From the NCBI GenBank assembly GCA_018819135.1, contig JAHJQK010000022.1, positions 1-64,000 on the forward strand: DNA of 64,000 bases, written 5' to 3'. The position numbers were made by a program, and so were the translations under genes. This stretch comes from Pseudomonadota bacterium (GTDB taxonomy: Bacteria > Desulfobacterota > SM23-61). Below the pieces are notes generated by a model. The model did not search any database. It was not told the DNA's origin and saw only the letters and a list, made by a program, of their open reading frames with translations. The first letter of the stretch is position 1. Every line of letters starts with the position of its first letter. Of the stretch, positions 36,825 through 46,852 are shown piece after piece.

Positions 36825-38831
36825 ATGGCGCAACCTTATTTTTTGAGCAATACCGATCTTCAACTGATTCTCTTCGGGGGGAAAGGCGGGGTAGGCAAGA
36901 CCACCTGTGCCACCGCTACTGCCCTCCACTTGGCCCGGATTTTCCCGGAGCATTCTTTCCTCCTCGTCTCAACGGATCCTGCCCACTCCCTGGCTGACAG
37001 CCTGGCCGGCTTTCCTCCTCCGGACAATTTAAAAATCCTCGAATTTGATGCGCAGGAGAGTCTCGAGGCTTTTAAGGCGGAACATAACCAAAAATTGCGG
37101 GAGATCGCCTCCCGCGGAACATTTCTGGATGACGAAGATATCAACCAGTTTTTAGACCTTTCCCTGCCCGGCATGGATGAGCTCCTGGCTTTTTTGGAAA
37201 TCTCCAGTTGGGTGGAGGATCGGAGTTACGACTGCATTATCGTAGATACGGCTCCAACCGGACATACCCTAAGGCTCCTTTCGATGCCGGAGCTCCTCCG
37301 GAAATGGCTGGAGGCGCTGGATGCTTTATTGGCTAAGCACCGCTATATGAAAAAGCTTTTCGCCGGTGCCTACCGTCGGGACGATCTTGATTTCTTCCTC
37401 GAGAAGCTCTCTCTCTCTGTAAAAAAGATAGAAATCTTGCTGCGGGATCCCGTTCGTTGCCGTTTTGTGCCCGTAATGCTTGCCGAGGCCTTGAGCATTA
37501 GTGAGACGGATAGGTTGGTGGATGAACTCGAACGCTTAAAGGTGCCGCTCACCGATATCGTGATTAACAGGCTCTATCCGGAAAGCACCTGTCCGGTATG
37601 TGCGGATGGGCGTACCCATCAGATGAGGGAGCTGAAGAATCTCTTTGGCCATCGCAATCTGTCTGGGTATTTGTTCTGGGGGATTCCGGTTTATCCGGTG
37701 GAAGTTCGCGGAATAGAGAGTCTTGATATGTTCTGGGGAAGTGTCGAAAAGCTCACCGAAGAAACGCCAATCGACCCCAAAACCTCGGTAGATCTGGCTC
37801 CTTGGGTTACGGCCGCCGCACCATACCCTTCGCCCGAGACAACCCTTCTGCTTTTTGCCGGCAAAGGGGGGGTAGGAAAGACTACTCTGGCCTGTGCCAC
37901 GGCCGTGCGCTTGGCTCATGACCTAAAAGGGAAGCAAGTCCTCCTCTTTTCCACAGACCCTGCCCACTCCCTGTCGGCATGTCTGGATGTGCCAATAGGC
38001 CCCAAGCCTACCCGCCTGTCGCCGGGACTAACAGCCATGGAGATTGACGCCCAAGCGGAGTTTGACTCTTTGAAGATGCAGTATCAGAAAGAATTGGGGC
38101 GATTTCTGGAGTCCGTTTTGCCTAACCTTGACTTTACTTTCGACCGCGAGGTAATGGAGAAAATTCTGGATCTTTCGCCTCCCGGCCTCGATGAAGTTAT
38201 GGCCCTGACGCGAATCATGGAATTTCTTGCGCAAGGTAACTACAGTGTCTTCATCCTCGACTCGGCGCCAACCGGGCATTTAATCCGATTCCTGGAGCTT
38301 CCAGAGCTTATCGACCAGTGGCTTAGGGTTTTCTTCGGCCTCTTCCTGAAATATAAGAGAGTCTTTCGACTCCCCAAAATTTCCCAGCGTTTGGTGCAGA
38401 TGTCCAAAGATCTCAAACACCTGCGAACACTTCTTAAAGACCCGAGCCGCTCAGCCTTATATGCCGTAAGCATTCTTACCGAGATGGCCTTGCAAGAAAC
38501 TCAGGATCTGGTTGAAGCCTGCGATCGGATGGGAATTTCTACGCCCGTATTGTTTCTCAACCTGGCTACGTCGGCGAGTGAATGCCCCCTGTGTTCTGCC
38601 CTTGGGCTTCAGGAAGCACAGGTAAAAGAAAAGTTTAGGCAACAATTTCCCGGAAAGCATCAAACCATCATTTATCGTCAGGCGGAGCCCCGCGGCCGCG
38701 AACAACTCGAAAAATTAGGTCAATCATTATATGCCCCCGTGGGGGAAAGGTGGATGCCCGTCGGACGCCACAAGGGAAAAACGCAAAGTATACGCCCCCC
38801 GCAATGGAAAAACGGAAAAATATATGCGTGA
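36825..38831 (+). CDS. Tandem ArsA/GET3-like ATPase in gas-vesicle cluster
   Basis: Two P-loops LILFGGKGGVGKTTCATATALHLA and LLLFAGKGGVGKTTLACATAVRLA, each with STDPAHSL and DTAPTGHTLRLL / DSAPTGHLIRFL. Confidence 0.9.
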   Translation: MAQPYFLSNTDLQLILFGGKGGVGKTTCATATALHLARIFPEHSFLLVSTDPAHSLADSLAGFPPPDNLKILEFDAQESLEAFKAEHNQKLREIASRGTFLDDEDINQFLDLSLPGMDELLAFLEISSWVEDRSYDCIIVDTAPTGHTLRLLSMPELLRKWLEALDALLAKHRYMKKLFAGAYRRDDLDFFLEKLSLSVKKIEILLRDPVRCRFVPVMLAEALSISETDRLVDELERLKVPLTDIVINRLYPESTCPVCADGRTHQMRELKNLFGHRNLSGYLFWGIPVYPVEVRGIESLDMFWGSVEKLTEETPIDPKTSVDLAPWVTAAAPYPSPETTLLLFAGKGGVGKTTLACATAVRLAHDLKGKQVLLFSTDPAHSLSACLDVPIGPKPTRLSPGLTAMEIDAQAEFDSLKMQYQKELGRFLESVLPNLDFTFDREVMEKILDLSPPGLDEVMALTRIMEFLAQGNYSVFILDSAPTGHLIRFLELPELIDQWLRVFFGLFLKYKRVFRLPKISQRLVQMSKDLKHLRTLLKDPSRSALYAVSILTEMALQETQDLVEACDRMGISTPVLFLNLATSASECPLCSALGLQEAQVKEKFRQQFPGKHQTIIYRQAEPRGREQLEKLGQSLYAPVGERWMPVGRHKGKTQSIRPPQWKNGKIYA

Positions 38832-39048
38832 CTATTCCTTAGAAGAAAGAGAACATATCTCCCTATGTGAGGCCCTGGATCGGATTCTGAACAAGGGGGC
38901 TGTGGTAGTCGGGGAATTAACCATTTCCGTGGCCAACATAGACCTCATCTATTTGGGGTTGCAGCTCATCATCACTTCCATCGAGACGGCCCAGGAGATC
39001 ATAAATCCGCTGAGAGGCGAGAGATGTATCCACGGGGTAGATTCATGA
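38824..39048 (+). CDS. GvpA/J/S-family minor gas vesicle protein
   Basis: SLCEALDRILNKGAVVVGELTISVANIDLIYLGLQLIITSIETAQEI; start overlaps the ArsA-like stop (ATGCGTGA). Confidence 0.85.
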   Translation: MRDYSLEEREHISLCEALDRILNKGAVVVGELTISVANIDLIYLGLQLIITSIETAQEIINPLRGERCIHGVDS

Positions 39049-39422
39049 ATCCAATTGAACCGACAAGAATTGAGTCTGAAGCCGTGAGCGATTTTATGAA
39101 AATAATGCCGACTTCTATAACTCCACATTGTCGGCTTGGCAAGGAACAATCTCTCTCGGCCCGCCGGATGAACTTCGAAGCGGATGATGTCAAGAATGGT
39201 CTTGGTCAACTGGTTTTGACCCTGGTGAAACTTCTTCACGAGCTTCTGGAACGCCAGGCCATTAGGCGCATAGATGCCGGATCCTTGAGTGATGAAGAAA
39301 TCGAACGGCTGGGGTTTACCTTATTGAGACAGGCCCAAGAAATTGAAAAGCTAAGGAAAGAATTCAGGCTGGAAGAGGAAGACCTAAATCTTGATCTTGG
39401 TCCCCTCGGAAAGCTCCTGTAA
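39024..39422 (+). CDS. gvpK: Gas vesicle protein GvpK
   Basis: MNFEADDVKNGLGQLVLTLVKLLHELLERQAIRRIDAGSLSDEEIERLGFTLLRQAQEIEKL. Confidence 0.92.
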   Translation: MYPRGRFMNPIEPTRIESEAVSDFMKIMPTSITPHCRLGKEQSLSARRMNFEADDVKNGLGQLVLTLVKLLHELLERQAIRRIDAGSLSDEEIERLGFTLLRQAQEIEKLRKEFRLEEEDLNLDLGPLGKLL

Positions 39423-39434
39423 GGAGGATCCAGG

Positions 39435-39740
39435 ATGGCAATTCAACGCGCCACCCAGCATTCCATCGAGAGCACAAACCTGGCGGACCTGCTGGAGCGA
39501 ATATTAGACAAAGGGATCGTCATCGCCGGCGATATCAAGATCAAGCTGGTTGATGTGGAGCTGCTCACCATCCAGATTCGCCTGGTGATCTGCTCGGTAG
39601 ATAAGGCCAAGGAGATGGGGATGGATTGGTGGGTCAACAACCCGGCCTTTACCTCCCGGGCTCCCCAGGAACAGGTAGGGGATTCCATGTCCAGGATGGA
39701 GGAGAGATTAGCCAGGTTGGAAGCCTCTATACCGAAATGA
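39435..39740 (+). CDS. Gas vesicle protein GvpJ (GvpA/J family)
   Basis: [53 protein letters not shown]. Confidence 0.9.
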   Translation: MAIQRATQHSIESTNLADLLERILDKGIVIAGDIKIKLVDVELLTIQIRLVICSVDKAKEMGMDWWVNNPAFTSRAPQEQVGDSMSRMEERLARLEASIPK

Positions 39741-39790
39741 AAATAATTATCTGCGGTTATCTGCGTAAATCTGCGTCCTATTAAATTTAA
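39741..39790. repeat. Partial R1 dispersed repeat (right half)
   Basis: AAAATAATTATCTGCGGTTATCTGCGTAAATCTGCGTCCTATTAAATTTAA. Confidence 0.7.
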
Positions 39791-39910
39791 GCCCTAAAAT
39801 AGATATGTGGACGGGTAACCAAGAGAAGACAGTTGATGGCCAAGAAAAATATTCAAATCAATCTCAGTCGCCGCGGGTGATTTGGTTCCGGGTAAAGGAC
39901 GAGATGAACC

Positions 39911-42292
39911 ATGAAAAAGCAAACTAAACCAGAACGCCGGCAGCAAAAACCGGCCAATGCCGTACCGAAAGAAACACCGTCCCCGCAAGCGGACGACTCG
40001 CGTAGCGCGGGCCGCCCTTTCCCCATCGTCGGCATCGGCGCCTCCGCCGGAGGGCTGGAGGCCTTGGAACTGTTCCTGCGGAACGTGCCGGAAGGCAGCG
40101 GGATGGCGTTCGTCATCGTCCGGCACCTGGACCCGACGCATAAGGGCATGATGGTGGAGCTGCTCCAGCGCGCCACCGCCATGAAGGTCATCCAGGTCAA
40201 GGATCGCATCAGGATCCAGCCGGACTGCGTCTACGTGATCCCGCCGAACAAGGACATATCCATCCTCCACGGGGTCCTGCACCTGCTCGATCCGGTGGCG
40301 CCCCGGGGGCTGCGCCTGCCGATTGATTTCTTTTTCCGCTCCCTGGCGGATGACCGGCAGGAGCGGAGCATCGGCGTTATTCTCTCGGGTATGGGGACCG
40401 ACGGCACGATGGGCCTCAAAGCCATCAAGGAGAAAGCGGGGGTGGTCTTCGTGCAGGAGCCGGCCTCGGCCAAATTCGACAGCATGCCCAGAAGCGCCAT
40501 TGACGCCGGGCTGGCCGACGTCGTCGCCCCGGTGGAAGAGCTGCCCGAAAAGATCATCGCCTATCTCCAGCATGCCCCCCTCATTGCCAAGCCCGGACTT
40601 GCCCAGGAAGACAAGGCTCAGAGCGCTCTGGAAAAGGTCGCGATCCTATTGCGGGCGCATACGGGCCATGACTTTTCCTTGTACAAGAAGAGCACGGTGT
40701 ACCGCCGGATTGAGCGGCGCATGGGCATCCACCAAATTGACAAGATCGTCACGTATGTCCGGTTCCTGCGGGGGAATCCCCAAGAGCTGGAGCTGCTGTT
40801 CAAGGAGCTTTTGATCGGTGTAACGAACTTTTTCCGCGACCCGGCGGAGTGGGAACAGTTGAAGCGAGAGGTCATCCCGGCGCTCCTGGCCGGCCGCTCG
40901 CCCAGTCAAGCGCTTCGGGCCTGGGTGCCCGGTTGCGCGACAGGGGAGGAGGCTTATTCCTTAGCCATCGTCTTCAAAGAGGCGCTGGAGGAACTCAAGC
41001 CTCCCAAGAACGTCATGCTCCAGATCTTCGCCACCGACCTGGACCGGGACGCCATTGAGAAAGCCCGCGAGGGTGTTTTCCGAGCCAACATCGCCGCAGA
41101 TGTGTCGCCGGAGCGCCTGAGCCGGTTCTTCGTCCAGGGAAAGCGCGGCTATCAGATCAGCAAGACCATCCGGGAGATGGTGGTCTTTGCCCCGCAGAAC
41201 GTCATCATGGATCCGCCCTTCACCAAGCTCGACATCTTGAGCTGCCGGAACCTGCTCATCTACCTGACCCCGGAGCTGCAGAAAAAACTCCTGCCGCTCT
41301 TTCACCACAGCCTGAATCCCGGCGGCATCCTGTTTCTCGGGAGCGCGGAGTCCATCGGTACCTTTGCCGACCTCTTCGCCCTGCTGGACGGCAAAGCGCG
41401 GCTCTACCGGCGGCTCGAGTCTGCGTTGTGGGCGGAGCCGGTCGAGTTTCCCGCCTCGTTTGTCCCCGCCCTGACGCGCGCGCCATCGCAGCCGAAGGCG
41501 TTGAAACCGGCGGCCAACCTCCAGTCGCTGGCGGATCAACTGCTCTTGCAGAAGTATTCCCCGGCGGCTGTGCTGGTCAACGACAAGGGCGATGCCCTGC
41601 TGGCCCAGATGGAGCAGGAACTCCAGCAGTGCCGCGAGGAGCTGGAGACCACCTGCGAAGAGATGCAGACCTCCCGGGAAGAACTCCAGTCCACCAACGA
41701 GGAACTCCAGTCCAGCAACGAGGAACTGACCACCTTCAATGAAGAGATGCAGTCCCTGAACGAAGAGCTTCAGACGGTCAACCACGAGCTGCAGGCCAAG
41801 GTGGACGAGCTGTCCCGGATGAACAACGACATGAAGAACCTGCTCGACAGCACGGAGATCGCCACCGTGTTTCTGGACAACGCGCTCCACGTGCGGCTTT
41901 TCACCACCGGGGCGAACAAAGTTTTCAAGCTGATCCCGGGTGACGTGGGCCGGCCTATCACCGACATCGCCTCCGACCTGCTCTACCCGGAACTGGCCGA
42001 GGACGCGCGAGAGGTGCTGCGGACGCTGGTCTGTCATGAGAAACTGGTCGCCGCCCGCGGCGGGTGCTGGTTTGTGGTGCGCATCATGCCCTACCACATG
42101 CTGGAGAACATGATTGACGGCGTGGTGATCACCTTTACGGACATCACCGTTTCCCAGACGCTGGAGGCGAAGCTGCGGCAGACGCAAGCCGATTTGGAAA
42201 AACGCATAGCGGAACAAGCCGGGGAGCTGGACAAAGCCGGGGAGAGGTTGCAAGCTGAAAGGCAACACGGACAAAGCGAGAAGGGTGCCTGA
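39911..42292 (+). CDS. CheB-CheR fusion protein with coiled coil and PAS domain
   Basis: CheB: VGIGASAGGLEALELFLRNVP, LSGMGTDGTMGLKAIKE; CheR: GTNFFRDPAEWEQLK, PGCATGEEAYSLAI, SCRNLLIYL; coiled coil EELQSTNEELQSSNEELTTFNEEMQSLNEELQTVN. Confidence 0.94.
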   Translation: MKKQTKPERRQQKPANAVPKETPSPQADDSRSAGRPFPIVGIGASAGGLEALELFLRNVPEGSGMAFVIVRHLDPTHKGMMVELLQRATAMKVIQVKDRIRIQPDCVYVIPPNKDISILHGVLHLLDPVAPRGLRLPIDFFFRSLADDRQERSIGVILSGMGTDGTMGLKAIKEKAGVVFVQEPASAKFDSMPRSAIDAGLADVVAPVEELPEKIIAYLQHAPLIAKPGLAQEDKAQSALEKVAILLRAHTGHDFSLYKKSTVYRRIERRMGIHQIDKIVTYVRFLRGNPQELELLFKELLIGVTNFFRDPAEWEQLKREVIPALLAGRSPSQALRAWVPGCATGEEAYSLAIVFKEALEELKPPKNVMLQIFATDLDRDAIEKAREGVFRANIAADVSPERLSRFFVQGKRGYQISKTIREMVVFAPQNVIMDPPFTKLDILSCRNLLIYLTPELQKKLLPLFHHSLNPGGILFLGSAESIGTFADLFALLDGKARLYRRLESALWAEPVEFPASFVPALTRAPSQPKALKPAANLQSLADQLLLQKYSPAAVLVNDKGDALLAQMEQELQQCREELETTCEEMQTSREELQSTNEELQSSNEELTTFNEEMQSLNEELQTVNHELQAKVDELSRMNNDMKNLLDSTEIATVFLDNALHVRLFTTGANKVFKLIPGDVGRPITDIASDLLYPELAEDAREVLRTLVCHEKLVAARGGCWFVVRIMPYHMLENMIDGVVITFTDITVSQTLEAKLRQTQADLEKRIAEQAGELDKAGERLQAERQHGQSEKGA

Positions 42293-44399
42293 ACAATTCC
42301 GGGGTCTGACAAAACAACGGAGATCAGCCATGAAAAAGACACACGATAAGTCACTGGACGCTGCCGAGCTGCGCCGCCGGGCGGAAGAGCGGCTGGGAGA
42401 GAGCAAGACGGAAGCGGCCCGTTCCCGGACGGAGGAAGAAACGCAGCGGCTTCTCCACGAGCTGCAGGTGCACCAGGTTGAGCTGGAGATGCAGAACGAG
42501 GAGCTGCGGCAGGCCCGGGCGGAGGTAGAGGCGGGGCTGGAACGGTACACCGACCTCTACGACTTTGCCCCCGTGGGCTACTTGACCCTCGCCCGCGACG
42601 GGGCGATCCGCCAAGTGAACCTGACCGGGGCGCGCCTGCTCGGGATGGAGCGCTCCCAGCTGGTGAACCGGCGCCTGGGGCTTTTCGTTTCCGATGAGGC
42701 CCGTCCCGCCTTCAACGCCTTCCTGGGGAAGGTATTTGAGAACAATGCTAAAAAGGTCTGCGAGGTGGCGCTCCTGAAAGAGGGGAATCACCCGCTCTTT
42801 GCGCGGATCGAGGCCGAGGCATCCGAGGCAGGGCAAGATTGCTACGCGGTGGTCATCGACATTACCGAGCCCAAGCGGGCTGAAGAAACATTGCGAACCG
42901 AACGAGAAAAGCTTGAAACAGTCACCCAAAACATGGGAGCTGGTCTGGCCTTAATATTGAAAGACTACAGAACTATCTGGGCAAACAAAGTCCTTAAACA
43001 AATTTTTGGGGACGTTGAGGGTAAAGTTTGCTATTCAACCTATAACCAACGGACAGAGATTTGTCCCGATTGTGGTGTCCGAACTATTTTTGAAAAGGGA
43101 AGCGAAAAAGTTGTGCACGAGCAAGAGGGGAAAGACCTCGACGGGAACACGATCTGGTCCGAAATTGTTGCCACTTCCGTTAAAGATAAAGACGGGAATA
43201 TCACGGCAGCGCTGGAGCTCGTTATCCCTATCACCGAAAGAAAGAAATTGGAAGCCCAGCTTCGCCAAGCCCAGAAGATGGAAGCCATCGGTCAGTTAGC
43301 CGGGGGGATTGCCCATGACTTCAATAACGCTCTCACTCTTATTAAAGCCTATAGCCAACTGACCCTCTTCGACCTTAAAGAGTCCGATCCTTTGCGGGAA
43401 AAAATCGAGATGATCCTCGAGGCAACCAACCGCTCGGCGGATCTGGCCCATCGCCTTTTGGCCTTCAGCCGCCGCCAGGTGATGGAGATGAAGGTTCTCG
43501 ATCTCAACAATCTCTTAAAAGACTTGGACAAGATGCTCCGCCGGGTCATCGGAGAAGACATCGAACTGGTGAATGTGCTGGCTGAAGATTTGGGGAGGGT
43601 GAAAGTAGACCCCGGGCAGGTTGAACAGGTAGTCCTCAATTTGGCTCTCAATGCCAAAGATGCCATGCCCAGGGGAGGAAAACTAACCATTGAAACGGCC
43701 AATGTGGAATTGGATGAGACGTATTCCCGTACCCATGTCGATGTAATTCCGGGGCGTTATGTAATGCTGGCGGTGATGGATACGGGGATAGGGATGACGC
43801 CGGAGATTAAGAATAGGCTCTTTGAGCCTTTTTTTACGACCAAGGAAAAGGGCAAGGGGACGGGTTTGGGTTTGGCGATGGTTTATGGAATCGTGAAACA
43901 GAGTGGCGGGAATATTTGGGTTTATAGCGAGGCGGGGATGGGTACTACCTTTAAGGTTTATCTTCCCCGGGTGGATGAGCCTTTGGAGGAGAAAAAGAAA
44001 AGGAAGCTGTCGGAGGGGGAGCTTCCTCGTGGAGGAGAGACCGTTCTGGCAGTGGAAGATAATAAGGATGTACGGCGACTGGCGGCGCAGATATTGAGGA
44101 GGCAGGGATATAGGGTATTGGAGGCGGCCAATGGGGGTGAGGCGTTGCTCGTCTGTGAGAAGCTCAAAGAAGAGATTCATTTGTTGTTGACGGATGTGGT
44201 GATGCCTGGGATGAGTGGCCGGGAGTTAGCCCACCGATTGTCTTTTCTGCGTCCGGAGATGAAAATACTGTACATATCGGGTTACTCAGATGATTCCATT
44301 GTCTCTTATGACATTTTGAATGAGAAAGTAGGTTTTATTCCGAAACCCTTTTCGTTAGAGGCTTTGGTAAACCAAGTCCGGGAAGTGCTGGATAAATGA
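42285..44399 (+). CDS. PAS hybrid histidine kinase with C-terminal receiver
   Basis: PAS domains; [21 protein letters not shown]-box; [18 protein letters not shown]; receiver [14 protein letters not shown]. Confidence 0.92.
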   Translation: MPEQFRGLTKQRRSAMKKTHDKSLDAAELRRRAEERLGESKTEAARSRTEEETQRLLHELQVHQVELEMQNEELRQARAEVEAGLERYTDLYDFAPVGYLTLARDGAIRQVNLTGARLLGMERSQLVNRRLGLFVSDEARPAFNAFLGKVFENNAKKVCEVALLKEGNHPLFARIEAEASEAGQDCYAVVIDITEPKRAEETLRTEREKLETVTQNMGAGLALILKDYRTIWANKVLKQIFGDVEGKVCYSTYNQRTEICPDCGVRTIFEKGSEKVVHEQEGKDLDGNTIWSEIVATSVKDKDGNITAALELVIPITERKKLEAQLRQAQKMEAIGQLAGGIAHDFNNALTLIKAYSQLTLFDLKESDPLREKIEMILEATNRSADLAHRLLAFSRRQVMEMKVLDLNNLLKDLDKMLRRVIGEDIELVNVLAEDLGRVKVDPGQVEQVVLNLALNAKDAMPRGGKLTIETANVELDETYSRTHVDVIPGRYVMLAVMDTGIGMTPEIKNRLFEPFFTTKEKGKGTGLGLAMVYGIVKQSGGNIWVYSEAGMGTTFKVYLPRVDEPLEEKKKRKLSEGELPRGGETVLAVEDNKDVRRLAAQILRRQGYRVLEAANGGEALLVCEKLKEEIHLLLTDVVMPGMSGRELAHRLSFLRPEMKILYISGYSDDSIVSYDILNEKVGFIPKPFSLEALVNQVREVLDK

Positions 44400-44460
44400 A
44401 TGGAAAAAATTTCAGAATGTAGAAACCTTCCCCGGCCGCTAAAATAGAAAGGAGGAATCG

Positions 44461-44673
44461 ATGATTACCTTTGCAATCGGTCTTTTTGTCGGTGCTTTCA
44501 TCGGCTTTATTTTGGCTGCCATCTTGGCAATGAGCAAGGATTTCGACGAATATGCCAGAAAAAAACATTATCGGAGGGGCTTAGGATCAGGGGCGGATCT
44601 TTGTGAAGGGCGTTTGGAGCTTTTGGGGAGTCGAGGAAGTTCTATGGTATTCCAGCGTTTTGGAGGCAGCTAA
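44461..44673 (+). CDS. Small membrane protein (C-terminus probably read-through into decayed sequence)
   Basis: MITFAIGLFVGAFIGFILAAILAMSKDFDEYA TM segment; RBS AAAGGAGG upstream. Confidence 0.45.
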   Translation: MITFAIGLFVGAFIGFILAAILAMSKDFDEYARKKHYRRGLGSGADLCEGRLELLGSRGSSMVFQRFGGS

Positions 44674-44959
44674 TGAAGGGGATACTTTACTCATCTGCCA
44701 GCAGTAAAAGGATACGATTCATTTGCTGGTGACCGACGTAGTGATGCCCATGATTAGCGGTCCTGAGTTAGCCAAACGTCTGGTTGTCTTTCATCCGGAG
44801 ATGAAGGTACTCTATATGTCAGGTTACCCAGACGAAACCATTGTCCAGCATGGCGTTTTGAAGAGGGGAATGAATTACATTCAAAAACCATTTACATTGG
44901 AAGGTTTAGCAAGAAAGGTCCGAGTAGTTTTGGATAAAGACCCAAAACCTGCAACGTAG
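44642..44959 (+). pseudogene. Decayed receiver-domain duplicate of the hybrid kinase C-terminus
   Basis: [59 protein letters not shown] versus intact [60 protein letters not shown]. Confidence 0.75.
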
Positions 44960-45213
44960 AAAGAATTTGTTGCTTTGTTGCTATGATCGGCCACGTCATG
45001 CTTGCTTTCATTTCGTAAGCATTAGATGCATAGACTTGTGGAAAGTGAACATTAGTAAATGAAATGCGAAATTTAAATTTTATCCACATAGGAGATATCT
45101 GCAAGCAGATTGAAGTATGGATGCCAATCTTGCGATTCCTGAAAAAGAAGAAGAAATTATGTCTCTGATTAAGAAATACATGAGCGCCAGGTCAAAGGAG
45201 CTATGGGCACAAA

Positions 45214-45891
45214 ATGGACAGAGCCGAAGAAAAATGGCCCTTTTTTGATGTCTATATATTAAGGAGGAAAAGGATGAGTTACTTGCCTACGAACGACCAC
45301 AAACGAATAGTTCGCCGGGTCCATATTTTACATCTTAAATTTCACCTGATTTGGGCGGTTCTCCTGGTAGTTTTTCTTTATGCGCCTTACTGTTACAAGT
45401 TTGAGCGCGATCTTCTCCGGGAGGCCATTCATACTTTCCGGTTGGAGTATTCCTCGATCCGGATGAGGCACCAGATGCTGGATATGCTGAGAACAAGGCC
45501 GTTGACGATTGGTCAGGCCATGGATATTGCCGATACAGTGATTAAGCAGAATAACGCCCCGGTCGAGGTCGTTTTCGCTATTATGAAGCAAGAGAGTAAT
45601 TTCACACCGGAGGCTGTCAGCAAGAAGGGTGCCAAGGGCTTAATGCAGGTTATGCCGATCGTCTGGAAAAATTATTCGCTTCCGCATTTCAAGGATATAA
45701 CGGACCCTGTTCAGAATGTTCATGTCGGGACTCTTTATCTGGCCGATCTTTTCTACAAGTTTGGAGATTGGCAGGCTGTTTTCCGGGCATACCATGCCGG
45801 CCCGGATAATTACAATAACAAGAAATATGACTGGTATGCCAACGCTATCGTGAAGAAAATTGGGGATTTCAGTCGGGAAATGGGAGAGTAA
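45214..45891 (+). CDS. Lytic transglycosylase, Slt family
   Basis: VVFAIMKQESNFTPEAVSKKGAKGLMQVMP ... AYHAGPDNYNN. Confidence 0.9.
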   Translation: MDRAEEKWPFFDVYILRRKRMSYLPTNDHKRIVRRVHILHLKFHLIWAVLLVVFLYAPYCYKFERDLLREAIHTFRLEYSSIRMRHQMLDMLRTRPLTIGQAMDIADTVIKQNNAPVEVVFAIMKQESNFTPEAVSKKGAKGLMQVMPIVWKNYSLPHFKDITDPVQNVHVGTLYLADLFYKFGDWQAVFRAYHAGPDNYNNKKYDWYANAIVKKIGDFSREMGE

Positions 45892-45981
45892 CCATTAATA
45901 ATTAATATGAATAATGAAGACCCCAAAAGGGCCTAGTTCATGGCGCCGCTTATGAGAATGCGCTCCGCAACTCTCTAAGGT

Positions 45982-46613
45982 TCAGTCCTTGAAAGAGAGG
46001 GCATCGACGACAATTGAAGCAGCGGCCTGAAAGCTGAGATGCTCCGTATTGATAACAAGGTCATAGCATTCCGGATCTTCCCACTCAGCCTTAAAATACC
46101 TCTTGATAAACTTGCGACTGCTGTTGTCAAAGTGTGCTATCTCCCGCTTAGCAGTTTCTTGGTCGAGCTTGAGGTTCTGCATGACGCGCTTCTCTCTCAC
46201 CTCTAAGGGTGCTACCACTAAAACGTGAAGGGCCCGGGGATGATCTTTTAGGATGAACTGGCTACCTCGTCCTTGGATCACAAGCGACTGGCTTCGAGCC
46301 AGGTCCCTAACAACAGACTCCAGTGCTTGCAAATAACGAGTATCGTTTAGAGGCATTTGCCAGGTAGGTAGATAGCGCCCTCAAAGCCCACGTCAAGGCT
46401 AGAGCTATGTTCCAAAGCTTCGGCGATGCGACCCAGAAGACTACTAGGCGGCATCTCTTTCGCTATCACCTCTTGCTCTTGCCGGTGAAGTCGGGCAGCT
46501 ACTTCAGCGATAATCTCTCGGTCAACGTAGTCAGCGTGAAGTCTATCGGCGATTTGTCTCCCTATTTCCGGTGCCCCGCTTCCCAACTGACCCCGAATGG
46601 TTACTAAAGACAT
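45982..46613 (-). pseudogene. Cytidylate kinase-like protein, copy 1, frameshifted
   Basis: Two ORFs (46347-46613 and 45982-46356) that together equal intact copy 52233-52865; single G missing (GATAGCGCC versus GATAGGCGCC) near 46375. Confidence 0.88.
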
Positions 46614-46852
46614 TCATTACCTCCTTATCGAGCGTTTGTATTCACCTATTTGGGTAGCGAAACGAGCCTTCTGCACACTTTCCTGCGCCTATCAGATATC
46701 ATAGCAGTGCATTTAGACGATGGCAATGGATTAAAATCTTAGACAAAAGTGGGTTAAAAAAGGTGTTAATCGGTTTTACAAATTACCTCGTGATAAGGTA
46801 TGCTAAAAAGAAAATTTTTTTGCGAGATTACTAAGTAATTGGGGGTTAAGGA

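Noticed and set aside
36825-38831. Arsenic resistance operon
   Set aside because: ArsA-like ATPase has no arsB/arsR/arsD/arsC neighbours and is embedded in gvp genes.
41590-41830. Internal DNA repeat in CheB/CheR gene (GAGGAACTCCAGTCC... repeats)
   Set aside because: Explained by the heptad coiled coil EELQSTNEELQSSNEEL typical of this protein family.
40961-42550. 529-aa minus-strand ORF antisense to CheB/CheR
   Set aside because: Low-complexity Ser/Arg/Leu/Gly-rich shadow ORF in GC-rich coding sequence; the plus strand has clear CheB/CheR/PAS domains.
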